Assembly (NCBI RefSeq): GCF_900537175.1
Contig: NZ_LS999834.1
Span: 678,648 to 742,647, forward strand
DNA from: Lentilitoribacter sp. Alg239-R112
GTDB taxonomy: Bacteria > Pseudomonadota > Alphaproteobacteria > Rhizobiales > Rhizobiaceae
Reading direction: 5' to 3'
Length of the DNA: 64,000 nucleotides
The notes under the pieces were generated by a model. The model was not told the DNA's origin, searched no databases, and saw only the letters and a program-made list of their open reading frames with translations. This document shows positions 37,274-46,738 of the stretch, in pieces (positions within the stretch are counted from its first letter, which is position 1; each line of letters opens with the position of its first letter). Made by a program: the position numbers and the translations under genes.

Positions 37274-38394
37274 TGCGACATAGCCCTGCGCCAACAAAAC
37301 CCTTCTTTTCACCCATCAATCAACGCCGTTGGCAAAATTTTAAAGCAAACCGCAGGGGTTATTGGTCACTGTGGATTTTTCTATTTCTGTTCATTGCAAG
37401 CATGCTTGCAGAATTCGTTGCTAATGATAAACCGATCATAGCCTCATATAAGGGGGAAATACTTTTTCCGGTCATTATCGATTATCCGGAAGAAAAATTT
37501 GGTGGTTTCTTGGCGCAAACAGATTACCGAGACCCATTTATCAGCGAAGAGATTAAAACCAATGGGTGGATGTTTTGGCCACCCATTCGCTACTCCTATT
37601 CGACAGCAAATTCATTTATCCCCCATTCAGCGCCAACTGCCCCATTTTGGTCGATGGATGAAACACTTAGATGTTCGGCCTACCCACTAAAAGGAGAAGA
37701 TCCTGACTGTACAGTTGGTAATCTCAATTGGTTGGGGACAGATGATCAAGCACGAGATGTTATGGCACGCTTAATCTACGGCTTTCGCATTTCGGTCCTA
37801 TTCGGACTTATTCTCACGGTATTTTCAGCGATTATTGGTATTGCAGCCGGAGCGGTACAAGGCTACTTCGGCGGCTGGACAGATCTCATCATGCAGCGGT
37901 TTATTGAAATATGGTCTTCCATGCCTGTACTATATATCCTCTTGATAATCGCTGCTATTTTGCCACCGGGATTTTGGATTCTACTTGGCATAATGCTATT
38001 ATTTTCATGGGTTTCATTTGTTGGAATTGTTCGTGCAGAATTCCTTCGCGCAAGAAATTTTGAATATGTGAATGCCGCGCGCGCACTTGGTGTCGGTAAT
38101 GGCACAATTATGTGGCGCCATGTGTTACCTAACGCCATGGTGGCAACACTCACTTTCCTACCATTTATTCTATCTGGTTCTATCACGACGCTTACATCAC
38201 TTGATTTTTTGGGCTTTGGGTTACCCCCTGGGTCCCCATCTCTGGGAGAGTTAATAGCTCAAGGCAAGCGAAACCTCGAAGCCCCTTGGCTAGGCCTTAC
38301 TGCCTTTGTCGTTATTTCTCTTATGCTATCCCTACTCATCTTCATTGGCGAGGCGACACGAGATGCATTTGACCCAAGAAAGACATTCAAATGA
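37273..38394 (+). CDS. yejE: Peptide/muropeptide importer permease YejE
   Basis: 373 residues. The long N-terminus SPINQRRWQNFKANRRGYWSLWIF, a first membrane helix, a large periplasmic loop (about 55-150), and NWLGTDDQARDVMARLIYGFRISV mark YejE. The coupling loop is FEYVNAARALGVGNGTIMWRHVLPNA, and the end is [17 protein letters not shown]. It pairs with YejB in the membrane. It overlaps yejB by 1 bp and yejF by 4 bp (ATGA), so translation is coupled. Confidence 0.95.
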   Translation: MRHSPAPTKPFFSPINQRRWQNFKANRRGYWSLWIFLFLFIASMLAEFVANDKPIIASYKGEILFPVIIDYPEEKFGGFLAQTDYRDPFISEEIKTNGWMFWPPIRYSYSTANSFIPHSAPTAPFWSMDETLRCSAYPLKGEDPDCTVGNLNWLGTDDQARDVMARLIYGFRISVLFGLILTVFSAIIGIAAGAVQGYFGGWTDLIMQRFIEIWSSMPVLYILLIIAAILPPGFWILLGIMLLFSWVSFVGIVRAEFLRARNFEYVNAARALGVGNGTIMWRHVLPNAMVATLTFLPFILSGSITTLTSLDFLGFGLPPGSPSLGELIAQGKRNLEAPWLGLTAFVVISLMLSLLIFIGEATRDAFDPRKTFK

Positions 38395-40019
38395 CAGAGA
38401 GCACCAAGAAAGATGATGTTATTCTATCTGTAGAAAACCTTAGTGTAGATTTTCATCAGTCTGGCCGCGTCACAAATGCTGTTAAGAATATATCCTTTGA
38501 TATTGAAAAGGGTGAAACTCTCGCGCTTGTGGGCGAATCTGGCTCAGGCAAATCAGTTTCGGCATTATCTATACTTAAACTCCTGCCTTATCCGGCTGCT
38601 CATCACCCGAGTGGAGTGATTAAATTTAAAGATCAAGACTTGTTAAATGCGAGTGCACCTGACCTTCGGGCTGTCCGCGGCAATGACATCACAATGATTT
38701 TTCAAGAACCGATGACATCGCTCAATCCACTTCATACGATTGAACGACAAATTGCAGAAATCTTGCATCTTCATCAAAATATTGACCAAAAATCCGCACG
38801 ACTTGGTGTTATTGAACTTTTAAACCAAGTGGGAATTCGTGAACCGGAAAAACGATTAAACGCCTACCCACATGAAATGTCCGGAGGCCAGCGACAACGT
38901 GTGATGATTGCTATGGCACTTGCCAATCGACCAGAATTGCTGATAGCGGATGAGCCTACCACCGCGCTTGATGTAACCGTCCAAGCGCAAATATTAAAAC
39001 TTCTCAGTGAACTTAAAAAAAAGCATGGCATGTCGATGCTCTTCATTACGCACGATCTGGGTATTGTTCGCAAGTTTGCAGACCGTGTTTGTGTTATGAC
39101 AGAGGGAGAGATTGTAGAAGCGGGACCAACCGCTGATATTTTTGAAAACCCACAACATGCCTATACCAAGCATCTGCTAGCATCTGAACCTAAGGGAGAA
39201 CCACCTGAGGCAGATCGACGAGCACCAATTGTTTTGGAAGGCGAAGATGTCAAAGTCTGGTTTCCAATCAAATCAGGCTTCCTGCGCAAAGCAAACGATT
39301 ATATAAAGGCCGTTGATGGTATTGATCTTACACTACGAGAAGGTCAGACGCTTGGTATTGTTGGCGAATCTGGATCTGGTAAAACCACACTTGGTTTGGC
39401 GCTCAGTCGTATGATTTCATCGCAGGGGAGAATAGCCTTTATCGGCAAGAATATTGATGAATATTCTTTCAGAGAGATGCGCGGACTTCGTAATCAGATG
39501 CAAATAGTCTTTCAAGACCCCTTTGGTTCACTTAGTCCACGTATGTCGATTGACCAGATTATTGGGGAAGGGTTGGCTATACATGAGCCACAGCTCACCG
39601 CCGATGAACGCGATAAGCGGGTTATTGATGTTCTCAATGAGGTAGGGCTGGATGCAAATCTGCGCTGGCGCTACCCGCATGAATTTTCGGGCGGACAAAG
39701 ACAGCGCATAGCAATTGCACGGGCAATGGTTTTAAAACCCAAATTCGTTATGCTGGATGAACCAACATCAGCGCTTGATATGAGTGTGCAGGCGCAAGTG
39801 GTTGATCTTTTGCGAGAACTGCAAAAGCGTCATAAATTGGCATATCTATTTATCAGTCATGACCTTAAGGTTGTTCGCGCCTTAGCAAATGAAGTCATGG
39901 TAATGCAGCTTGGCAAAATCGTCGAACAAGGGCCATCAACTCAAATATTTAATGAACCAGAAACCGATTATACTAGAGCACTGATTGCAGCTGCTTTTGA
40001 TATGGAAACATACAATTAG
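38391..40019 (+). CDS. yejF: Double ABC ATPase YejF
   Basis: 542 residues with two ATPase domains. First: Walker A GESGSGKS (near 48), [20 protein letters not shown]. Second: GESGSGKT (near 322), [20 protein letters not shown]. Both catalytic sets are complete. It drives uptake of peptides, including microcin C in E. coli and muropeptides in Agrobacterium. It ends 4 bp into the convergent NlpC/P60 gene (overlapping ends at 40016-40019). Confidence 0.95.
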   Translation: MTESTKKDDVILSVENLSVDFHQSGRVTNAVKNISFDIEKGETLALVGESGSGKSVSALSILKLLPYPAAHHPSGVIKFKDQDLLNASAPDLRAVRGNDITMIFQEPMTSLNPLHTIERQIAEILHLHQNIDQKSARLGVIELLNQVGIREPEKRLNAYPHEMSGGQRQRVMIAMALANRPELLIADEPTTALDVTVQAQILKLLSELKKKHGMSMLFITHDLGIVRKFADRVCVMTEGEIVEAGPTADIFENPQHAYTKHLLASEPKGEPPEADRRAPIVLEGEDVKVWFPIKSGFLRKANDYIKAVDGIDLTLREGQTLGIVGESGSGKTTLGLALSRMISSQGRIAFIGKNIDEYSFREMRGLRNQMQIVFQDPFGSLSPRMSIDQIIGEGLAIHEPQLTADERDKRVIDVLNEVGLDANLRWRYPHEFSGGQRQRIAIARAMVLKPKFVMLDEPTSALDMSVQAQVVDLLRELQKRHKLAYLFISHDLKVVRALANEVMVMQLGKIVEQGPSTQIFNEPETDYTRALIAAAFDMETYN

Positions 40020-40885
40020 GGGCGTTTATAAAGGGTTGGTTTTCCGTACATGCCTTCAATACGTTTGATCGCCGCGGCTAGCGGTTCACGCACCACGCTC
40101 ATCGTATAGCCATTGGCATGAATAAGAGTTTTATTATCTTCCACGATCGCCACATGGCCATCCCAAAAAACCAAATCACCACGCTCTAGATATTCATACT
40201 TCTCGCCCGGTTCGATCGCCTCACCGATTGACTTGGCCTGCATATCAGAATCGCGCTGGACATAAGTTCCTGCAACAAACATCGAAAGCTGCACAAGAGC
40301 AGAACAATCTATCCCAAAGGCGGAAGCGCCACCCCAACGATAGGGTGTTTCAAGCAAACGGCTAGCATGATTTACATAGTCTGGACCACTAAATGCGCGC
40401 GCGGCTTTACAGTGACGTTCAAAAATAAACTCGCCTTCACGCGTAACCAGAAAACGCGTTCCCTTTTCTTCAATCTCATCCACAATATCAAGCCGACTTC
40501 CCATGGAGAGCGTCAAACGTGGCGTTCTTTTAATATTGGCCTCTGGGTATAAAAACGTGCGGGGATGGTCGACAATGTAGGTGAATTTTTTAAACCCTAA
40601 TGCCACAGCTTCTGATGGGACATAACCGACATACTTGTCTTTCAAAAGCTGGATCCAAGACCAACCATCAGATTGTTCGAACACATATACTTCTTCGCCA
40701 AAAAGCGCTTCTGTTTCAATATTTAAACTTTCATCGGGGCGTTTCCGAAGTGGTATTTTTGGAATGCAGATCGTAGACAGCTCACCCTCTACATAGCGTC
40801 CTGCACGAACCTTGTCTTCGAGGCGAATATCCGCCAAATCAGGGCGATAAACATTTAATCTTTTGTCTAGTTCTTCCATTATCAT
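40016..40885 (-). CDS. C40 (NlpC/P60) peptidase with SH3-type domains
   Basis: 289 residues; ATG 40885 with AGGAT upstream (a second ATG follows two codons later). The N-terminal two-thirds hold SH3-like repeats (VFEQSDGWSWIQLLKDKYVGYV). The C-terminal NlpC/P60 domain has the catalytic triad regions: Cys in RWGGASAFGIDCSALVQ, His in DGHVAIVED and a polar residue in IHANGY. No signal peptide, so it is probably cytosolic, as for enzymes that trim peptides in murein recycling. It cleaves D-Glu/meso-DAP type bonds by family analogy. It follows the MarR gene by 5 bp and lies opposite yejF. Confidence 0.9.
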   Translation of the reverse strand: MIMEELDKRLNVYRPDLADIRLEDKVRAGRYVEGELSTICIPKIPLRKRPDESLNIETEALFGEEVYVFEQSDGWSWIQLLKDKYVGYVPSEAVALGFKKFTYIVDHPRTFLYPEANIKRTPRLTLSMGSRLDIVDEIEEKGTRFLVTREGEFIFERHCKAARAFSGPDYVNHASRLLETPYRWGGASAFGIDCSALVQLSMFVAGTYVQRDSDMQAKSIGEAIEPGEKYEYLERGDLVFWDGHVAIVEDNKTLIHANGYTMSVVREPLAAAIKRIEGMYGKPTLYKRP

Positions 40886-40890
40886 ATATC

Positions 40891-41241
40891 CTAGCGTTCG
40901 ACCTTTTCGCCCTGTTCAATAATTATATCACCGAGTTTCTCAATAAAAAGTGCACCCTCTACGGTTCGTTTAATGATCACATTTCGACGATCTCGTTCAT
41001 CTCTTGATCTTCTTACAAAGCCAAGCGAGCCCATTGTATCAAGTGCACGTGTAATAACAGGTTTAGTCACATTTAGTTTCTTCGCCAATCCGCGCACAGT
41101 GTGCGGGGGGGACGATAAATAAATTTCAAGCAAAATTGCCATCTGACGTAATGTCAAATCCGGACCTTCATCCAAAACCTGAGCAAACGCCACAGAATGC
41201 CATAGAGCTAAAGCTTGGTATGGCCGCATTGGAATAGACAT
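40891..41241 (-). CDS. Short MarR-family winged-helix regulator
   Basis: 116 residues, shorter than the usual 140 or so because the dimerisation helices at both ends are brief. The winged helix is clear: LTLRQMAILLEIYLSS, then VRGLAKKLNVTKPVITRALDTMGSLGFVRRSRDERDRRNV. It lies between the aminopeptidase gene (75 bp upstream) and the NlpC/P60 gene (5 bp downstream) on the same strand, so it likely shares their transcript. Target unknown. Confidence 0.88.
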   Translation of the reverse strand: MSIPMRPYQALALWHSVAFAQVLDEGPDLTLRQMAILLEIYLSSPPHTVRGLAKKLNVTKPVITRALDTMGSLGFVRRSRDERDRRNVIIKRTVEGALFIEKLGDIIIEQGEKVER

Positions 41242-41316
41242 GGATATACCCGTTTTTCATTTCGGATACGTTACTTTACATAAAACCTATAACATTAGCA
41301 AATTTATATGTGCTGA

Positions 41317-42702
41317 TCAGCTATACCGCGCTTCTAACACGCTAAAGAGCGTATGAATGGCTTGCGCTTCTCCTCCCATAGGGGAATGCGCACGTTCTTT
41401 TGGATTCCATCCATAAATATCGAGGTGAACCCAGGACGTACCTTCGGTGACAAATCTTTTCAAAAAGAGAGCTGCTGTTATTGAACCTGCAAAACCACCT
41501 GAGGGCGCATTTGTGAGATCCGCAATGCGCGTTTTCACATCTGCCTCATAGCCGTTATACAATGGCATTCTCCAAACCGGATCATTCTCTTGCAATGCAG
41601 CCTTTGAAATCTCATCAGATAATGTTTCGTCATCTGTGTAATAAGGTGGAAGATCCGGGCCAAGCGCAACACGTGCAGCTCCTGTCAGTGTCGCCATATC
41701 AATAACGAGCTCAGGCTCATGCTCACATGCAAAAGTAAGCGCGTCCGCTAATACCAGCCGACCTTCCGCATCAGTGTTATCCACCTGAATGGTTAGACCC
41801 GAACGGCTGGTTAAGATATCGCCCGGACGGAATGCATTGTCCGAAATTGAATTTTCCACAGCCGGGATCAATATGTGCAAATTCACAGGCAGATCAGCGT
41901 CCATAATCATAAGAGCAAGTGCGAGAATATTTGCTGCACCACCCATGTCCTTCTTCATCAAACCCATTGCCGATGCGGGCTTGATATCAAGGCCGCCCGT
42001 ATCAAAACATACCCCTTTTCCAACCAAAGCCAGCTTTGGCGCGTCTTTCTTGCCCCATTTCATTTCCAGAAGACGCGGTGCACTTTCCGACGCGCGACCT
42101 ACCGTATGAATAAGTGGGAAATTTTGCTTTAAGAGTTCATCACCTTCTATGACTTTGATCTTAGCTTTATAGTTCTTGCCAATATCTTTGAAAACTTGTT
42201 CGAGATCAGCGGGCCCCATATCATTCGTTGGAATATTGATCAGGTCCTTAGCTAAAAAACTGCCGTAAATTTTACGTTCTATATCAGAAAAGTTTTCTAT
42301 GCCTTGGGAAACTATACGAACCGCTTTATGTTCTGATTTTAGGTAATTCTCAAAGCGATATGACCCCAGCCCAAAAGCAAAAGCTATGTCTGCTACATTT
42401 ACCGACTGTGATTTAATTTCCCAATCACCTTCTGATAAAAGCTTGGAGAGCTTGCCGCAACAAAGCGTATCTTGACCATCGCCAAGCCCAAATACGGCGC
42501 CTGCCAAACTACTATCCTGAGATGGCAGAGATGCAAATTCACCCTTAGCGCCACTAAAACCGATATCGCTGATCCATTTTGATGATGCATCCGGCAAAGC
42601 ACCTGCTGCAACTTCATCTTTGGTCAAAATCCAAATCGGGCGTGCTGTTTTAGAACTGGAAACAAAAGGCAGTTTGCGGTTTTGAAAACGAAATGAAGTC
42701 AT
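41317..42702 (-). CDS. Leucyl aminopeptidase family (M17) peptidase
   Basis: 461 residues. The C-terminal catalytic domain has the M17 signatures: LVGKGVCFDTGGLDIKPASAMGLMKKDMGGAA (metal-binding Lys and Asp) and NTDAEGRLVLADAL (Asp and Glu ligands, catalytic Arg). It removes N-terminal residues from peptides in the cytosol using two metal ions. TAGGAAAATC precedes the ATG. It leads the minus-strand group of aminopeptidase, MarR and NlpC/P60, which may process peptides brought in by Yej. Confidence 0.93.
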   Translation of the reverse strand: MTSFRFQNRKLPFVSSSKTARPIWILTKDEVAAGALPDASSKWISDIGFSGAKGEFASLPSQDSSLAGAVFGLGDGQDTLCCGKLSKLLSEGDWEIKSQSVNVADIAFAFGLGSYRFENYLKSEHKAVRIVSQGIENFSDIERKIYGSFLAKDLINIPTNDMGPADLEQVFKDIGKNYKAKIKVIEGDELLKQNFPLIHTVGRASESAPRLLEMKWGKKDAPKLALVGKGVCFDTGGLDIKPASAMGLMKKDMGGAANILALALMIMDADLPVNLHILIPAVENSISDNAFRPGDILTSRSGLTIQVDNTDAEGRLVLADALTFACEHEPELVIDMATLTGAARVALGPDLPPYYTDDETLSDEISKAALQENDPVWRMPLYNGYEADVKTRIADLTNAPSGGFAGSITAALFLKRFVTEGTSWVHLDIYGWNPKERAHSPMGGEAQAIHTLFSVLEARYS

Positions 42703-42730
42703 GATTTTCCTATCCTAAATAGCGTGAACA

Positions 42731-42758
42731 ATTCTTAACGCGAAGTTCGCGCAAGAAT
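42731..42758. promoter_or_regulatory. 28-bp near-perfect palindrome upstream of the aminopeptidase gene
   Basis: ATTCTT (42731-42736) pairs with AAGAAT (42753-42758), and CGCGAA (42739-42744) with TTCGCG (42746-42751), with one centre base and a 2-versus-1 base bulge. It starts 28 bp before the aminopeptidase ATG (42702), where an operator or a 5'-leader hairpin would lie. Confidence 0.5.
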
Positions 42759-42762
42759 CATT

Positions 42763-42787
42763 TGTTAACCTTCCATTAGGGTTAACA
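42763..42787. promoter_or_regulatory. TGTTAACC/GGTTAACA inverted repeat
   Basis: Perfect 8-bp arms at 42763-42770 and 42780-42787 with a 9-bp spacer, in the gap between the aminopeptidase and TPR lipoprotein genes. The TTAACC halves resemble CtrA half-sites, but their spacing and inverted order differ from the TTAA-N7-TTAA site, so another regulator is as likely. Confidence 0.5.
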
Positions 42788-42870
42788 GATTATTGATAAA
42801 TTAAGGAATAGCCGTCCGCAGATTTATTCTCCAGGCATTTTTACTTAGCTTGAGGCACACGAGGTTTCCA

Positions 42871-43668
42871 ATGGAATACGCAGCTCATTGTCGGTCAAAA
42901 TTTTCTAGAATATCAGTCACGGTAGCTGTCTGTCTGATTGCGGGAACACTTGCCGGATGTGCATCCAAAAGCAAACTGACAACTGGTTCCGTTGCTAGCT
43001 TTAGTAAACCTCTTGCACAAATGAACGCGACTGAACTTAACAATGCAGCCCGAACTGCAGGTGCAAAATATAAAAGTAATCCCAAAAGTGGCCCAATCGC
43101 CATGCAATATGCATCTGTTTTGCTTATGACAGGTAGCAATGAGCAAGCGCTTGCAGTTATGCAACAAGCTGCAATTCATAACCCGGAAGATAGAACTGTG
43201 CTGGCAGCTTATGGCAAGGCGCAGGCTGGCGCTGGTAATCTTGATCAAGCATTACAAACAATTCGCCGAGCACAAACTCCAGATCAACCAAATTGGAAAC
43301 TATTATCTGCAGAAGGTGCCATCCTTGATCAGCTTGGGCAATCCGTTCAAGCTCGGTATAAATATCGCGAGGCATTGGATATCGTACCAGATGAGCCGTC
43401 TGTCTTATCCAATTTAGGCATGTCATATGTATTGGAGGGTGATCTACGAACTGCAGAAACATATATGCGCAATGCCTCCAAGCAACCTGCTGCCGATAGC
43501 AGGGTACGTCAAAATCTAGCTCTGATCGTTGGCCTACAAGGTCGCTTTGATGAGGCAGAAAAGATTGCTCGCGGCGAGCTTTCAGGTAACCAAGCCGAAG
43601 CTAACGTCAGATATTTGCGAGAAATGCTGGCCCAAAGCAATTCCTGGAAAAAACTGGCAGATAGCTAA
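42871..43668 (+). CDS. TPR-repeat lipoprotein (TadD-like)
   Basis: 265 residues from ATG 42871, which has GAGG six bases upstream; a TTG at 42850 is less likely. A lipoprotein signal (SVTVAVCLIAGTLAGC, Cys near residue 29) is followed by about four TPR units from residue 75 on (SVLLMTGSNEQALAVMQQAAIHNPED, LAAYGKAQAGAGNLDQALQTIRRA and further copies). The shape is that of TadD-type pilus-assembly lipoproteins, though no tad genes adjoin here. Its stop overlaps the convergent pccR stop by 4 bp. Function is inferred from fold only. Confidence 0.85.
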   Translation: MEYAAHCRSKFSRISVTVAVCLIAGTLAGCASKSKLTTGSVASFSKPLAQMNATELNNAARTAGAKYKSNPKSGPIAMQYASVLLMTGSNEQALAVMQQAAIHNPEDRTVLAAYGKAQAGAGNLDQALQTIRRAQTPDQPNWKLLSAEGAILDQLGQSVQARYKYREALDIVPDEPSVLSNLGMSYVLEGDLRTAETYMRNASKQPAADSRVRQNLALIVGLQGRFDEAEKIARGELSGNQAEANVRYLREMLAQSNSWKKLADS

Positions 43669-45080
43669 AATTTATATGGAATAACAGTTCGGGTGTTTTC
43701 ATCAATATCAAGCTTACGCTTGAGGGGTGGCACTGCCCTTTGATGGCAATTTGATCGGTCACAAATACGGCACGAAATACCAATAGGTTCGAAGGCCTGT
43801 TCGCTTTTGATATCCAAATCATCAGCGTAAACCAGTTCCGATGCATGTATAATTTCACAGCCCAAGGCAAGCGCATGGCGCTGTACCGGCTCACGAAAGC
43901 CGCCCTTCTTTTTAGTCACGGCTTTTGACAGGCATAAATATCTAACGCCGTCGGGCGTTTCAGCCAACTGACGACATATCTGTTCTGGCGTTTCAAAAGC
44001 ACGGTGAACATTCCACAAAGGACAAGCAGAGCCAAATCGGGCAAACTGTAATTTCGTGGCACTATGCCGCTTGGTAATATTGCCCGCTTGATCAACACGT
44101 GCGAAGAAAAACGGGATACCCTTGCTGCCGTTGCGCTGTAGTGTGCTTAAACGGTGGCTAACTTGTTCAATACTCGCACCAAAATGATCAGATAAAATTT
44201 CAAGGTCATGTCTATGTGTACGCGCCAGATCTAGAAACTGACCATAAGGCAAAAGTGCTGCGCCGGCAAAATAGTTGGCCAATCCAATTTGACATATAGC
44301 TCCTGCATCTTCTGATCTAAAATCAGCCCTGTTCACAATGTCTCTAATCAAGTCACCATGCTCAATGAGAGCAATCTGATGCGCGATTTGAAAAGCGTTG
44401 GTTGATTCGGAAGCACGTGAATCCAACTTCAGGGTTCGCGATACGGAATGATAGCTTCGCAAAACCCGTTCATCTGCTGAAATATTTGCGACTGAAACAT
44501 GTACGCGATGTTTTCGCTCGATGTATTCAGCTAAAGCTCGAACACTTTTCTGACCTCGCTGCAACGCCGCTTCTGCAAGATCCTCGGCAAGAACATCAAG
44601 TTCATGAACATAATTATCAATGTAATGAAAGTAGTCACGAACCTCTTCATAAGGGGCTGGTTCAGTTAGTGCGCCGCTTCTCTCAAGCGTGTCATCGAGT
44701 TCGGCGAGCTGCTCCCCTGCGCGCCGCAAAGCATGATGCATGGACAAAAACGCTTTCGCGACGGCGGGCGCATTTTGGGTTACAAGTTTGAGATCCTGCC
44801 CATTTGGAGATTCACCCCCAAAAAGCGGATCAGCCAAGGCCTCAATCATGTCCGCAAGCAAGCGGTTGCTATCATCTTCGGACAAAGTCGTGATATCAAC
44901 CGAGAATTTTTCGGCCAGCGAAAGAAGCACATTGGCTGATAAATGCCGCTGATTATTTTCAATCTGATTAAGATAACTCGTTGAAATTCCAAGTTGGTTG
45001 GCAAAGTTGGCCTGCGTAAGTTGATGTTGCTCACGGATAGCTCTGATATTTCGACCGATAAAGAGTTTTCGCCCACGCAT
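43665..45080 (-). CDS. pccR: Short-chain fatty acyl-CoA regulator PccR
   Basis: 471 residues from ATG 45080 (RGRKLFIGRNIRAIR); the open frame runs 10 codons further into the binding-site region. Residues about 8-65 are an XRE helix-turn-helix (LTQANFANQLGISTSYLNQIENNQR). The middle is the IrrE-like region and the C-terminal DUF2083 part carries a cysteine cluster (ISCRICDRSNC). PccR of Rhodobacter sphaeroides controls propionyl-CoA carboxylase genes in response to short acyl-CoA. The divergent position beside pccB, with TTTGC-type half-sites between, supports the same job. Confidence 0.9.
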   Translation of the reverse strand: MRGRKLFIGRNIRAIREQHQLTQANFANQLGISTSYLNQIENNQRHLSANVLLSLAEKFSVDITTLSEDDSNRLLADMIEALADPLFGGESPNGQDLKLVTQNAPAVAKAFLSMHHALRRAGEQLAELDDTLERSGALTEPAPYEEVRDYFHYIDNYVHELDVLAEDLAEAALQRGQKSVRALAEYIERKHRVHVSVANISADERVLRSYHSVSRTLKLDSRASESTNAFQIAHQIALIEHGDLIRDIVNRADFRSEDAGAICQIGLANYFAGAALLPYGQFLDLARTHRHDLEILSDHFGASIEQVSHRLSTLQRNGSKGIPFFFARVDQAGNITKRHSATKLQFARFGSACPLWNVHRAFETPEQICRQLAETPDGVRYLCLSKAVTKKKGGFREPVQRHALALGCEIIHASELVYADDLDIKSEQAFEPIGISCRICDRSNCHQRAVPPLKRKLDIDENTRTVIPYKF

Positions 45081-45081
45081 G

Positions 45082-45137
45082 TTTGCACTTTCGCAAAAAT
45101 TAAGTTGCAATATTTGCTAAACTGATAATGTTGCATT
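45082..45137. promoter_or_regulatory. Cluster of TTTGC-type half-sites between pccR and pccB
   Basis: Five half-sites resemble the PccR motif TTTGCAAA: TTTGCACT (45082), TTCGCAAA (45090), GTTGCAAT (45104), TTTGCTAA (45113) and GTTGCATT (45130). The published site is two copies 12 bp apart; here spacings are 8-9 bp in the closest pairs, so the arrangement is degenerate or different. Confidence 0.55.
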
Positions 45138-45196
45138 TTCAACCCTTATTTTTATGAAAATATCCGCTATAAGGGCACTAAGATAAGGGGAAATAA

Positions 45197-46729
45197 ATGC
45201 AAGATATTCTCGATGAACTGGAATTGCGCCGCGATGGTGCGAAGATGGGCGGCGGTCAAAAGCGGATCGATGCGCAACATAAAAAGGGTAAGCTCACAGC
45301 CCGAGAACGGCTTGAAATTTTGCTGGATAAAGATTCATTTGAAGAATACGACTTATATAAAGCGCATCGCTGCACAGATTTTAGCATGGCTGAAAACCAA
45401 ATTCCCGGCGACGGTGTTGTAACTGGATGGGGAACTATTCACGGCAGACCTGTTTATGTCTACGCCCAAGATTTTACTGTTTTCGGCGGCTCGCTATCAG
45501 AAACGCATGCCGAGAAAATTTGCAAAATCATGGATCTTGCGACGCAGAATGGTGTTCCTGTTATCGGTCTTAATGATTCTGGTGGCGCGCGTATTCAAGA
45601 AGGTGTGGCGTCTCTCGGCGGCTATGCGGAAGTCTTTTGGCGAAACACGCGCGCATCTGGCGTTGTGCCACAAATTTCAATGATCATGGGGCCTTGTGCG
45701 GGTGGCGCGGTCTATTCGCCAGCGATCACAGATTTTATCTTTATGGTCAAAGATACATCCTATATGTTTGTTACCGGCCCTGACGTGGTTAAAACCGTGA
45801 CAAATGAGATTGTGACATCTGAAGAATTAGGTGGCGCATCAACTCACACGAAGAAGTCATCTGTTGCTGATGCCGCTTTTGAGAATGATGTCGATGCTCT
45901 GCTGCAAATGCGCGAATTTTACGATTATCTACCATTATCTAATCGTGAGGCCGCACCAAATCTTCCAACATCTGACCCCATTACACGTGAAGAAACATCG
46001 CTTGATACAATCATTCCAGCCAATCCAAACCAGCCCTATGATATGCGCGAAGTGATTGAGAAGGTTGCAGACGAACAGCAGTTTTACGAAATTCAAAAAG
46101 ATCACGCGGGCAATATTCTCATCGGCTTTATCCGCATGAATGGTGATACGATCGGTGTCATTGCAAACCAACCGATGGTTCTAGCTGGTTGTCTGGATAT
46201 CGACGCTTCTAAAAAAGCAGCACGTTTTATTCGTTTTTGTAATGCATTCAACATACCACTTCTAACCTTTGTTGATGTCCCCGGCTTTCTTCCTGGAACT
46301 GCGCAAGAATATGGCGGCATTATCAAACATGGGGCAAAATTGTTGTTTGCCTATGCTGAAGCTGACGTTCCTATGATTACGGTTATTACACGAAAAGCTT
46401 ATGGCGGGGCCTATGATGTGATGGCATCCAAACATATCCGATCAGACATCAATTATGCCTGGCCTACAGCTGAAATTGCTGTGATGGGCGCAAAAGGCGC
46501 AACAGAAATTCTCTATCGGTCCGAACTTGATGATCCTGGGAAAATTGCTGAGCGCACCAAACAATATGAAGATCGCTTTGCCAATCCGTTTATCGCAGCT
46601 CAACGCGGCTTTGTTGACGAAGTCATCATGCCACATTCCACACGTCGTCGTGTTGCTCGTGCATTCGAAATGCTAAAAACCAAGCACGTCGATCAGCCCG
46701 CACGTAAACACAGCAATATACCGCTTTAG
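45197..46729 (+). CDS. pccB: Propionyl-CoA carboxylase beta (carboxyltransferase) subunit
   Basis: 510 residues, usual size. Begins [28 protein letters not shown] in style; has [39 protein letters not shown], the oxyanion-hole [19 protein letters not shown] and a second one in [31 protein letters not shown]. It transfers the carboxyl from biotin to propionyl-CoA, giving (S)-methylmalonyl-CoA. AGGGGAAATAA before ATG. Divergent from pccR and first of four genes leading to the mutase. Confidence 0.96.
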   Translation: MQDILDELELRRDGAKMGGGQKRIDAQHKKGKLTARERLEILLDKDSFEEYDLYKAHRCTDFSMAENQIPGDGVVTGWGTIHGRPVYVYAQDFTVFGGSLSETHAEKICKIMDLATQNGVPVIGLNDSGGARIQEGVASLGGYAEVFWRNTRASGVVPQISMIMGPCAGGAVYSPAITDFIFMVKDTSYMFVTGPDVVKTVTNEIVTSEELGGASTHTKKSSVADAAFENDVDALLQMREFYDYLPLSNREAAPNLPTSDPITREETSLDTIIPANPNQPYDMREVIEKVADEQQFYEIQKDHAGNILIGFIRMNGDTIGVIANQPMVLAGCLDIDASKKAARFIRFCNAFNIPLLTFVDVPGFLPGTAQEYGGIIKHGAKLLFAYAEADVPMITVITRKAYGGAYDVMASKHIRSDINYAWPTAEIAVMGAKGATEILYRSELDDPGKIAERTKQYEDRFANPFIAAQRGFVDEVIMPHSTRRRVARAFEMLKTKHVDQPARKHSNIPL

Positions 46730-46738
46730 GAGAAGCAT

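Noticed and set aside
43907..44250. Several long open frames antisense to pccR, pccA, glcB and dnaX
   Set aside because: They mirror the codon structure of strongly supported genes, have no ribosome sites and encode low-complexity or Ser/Arg/Leu-rich products.
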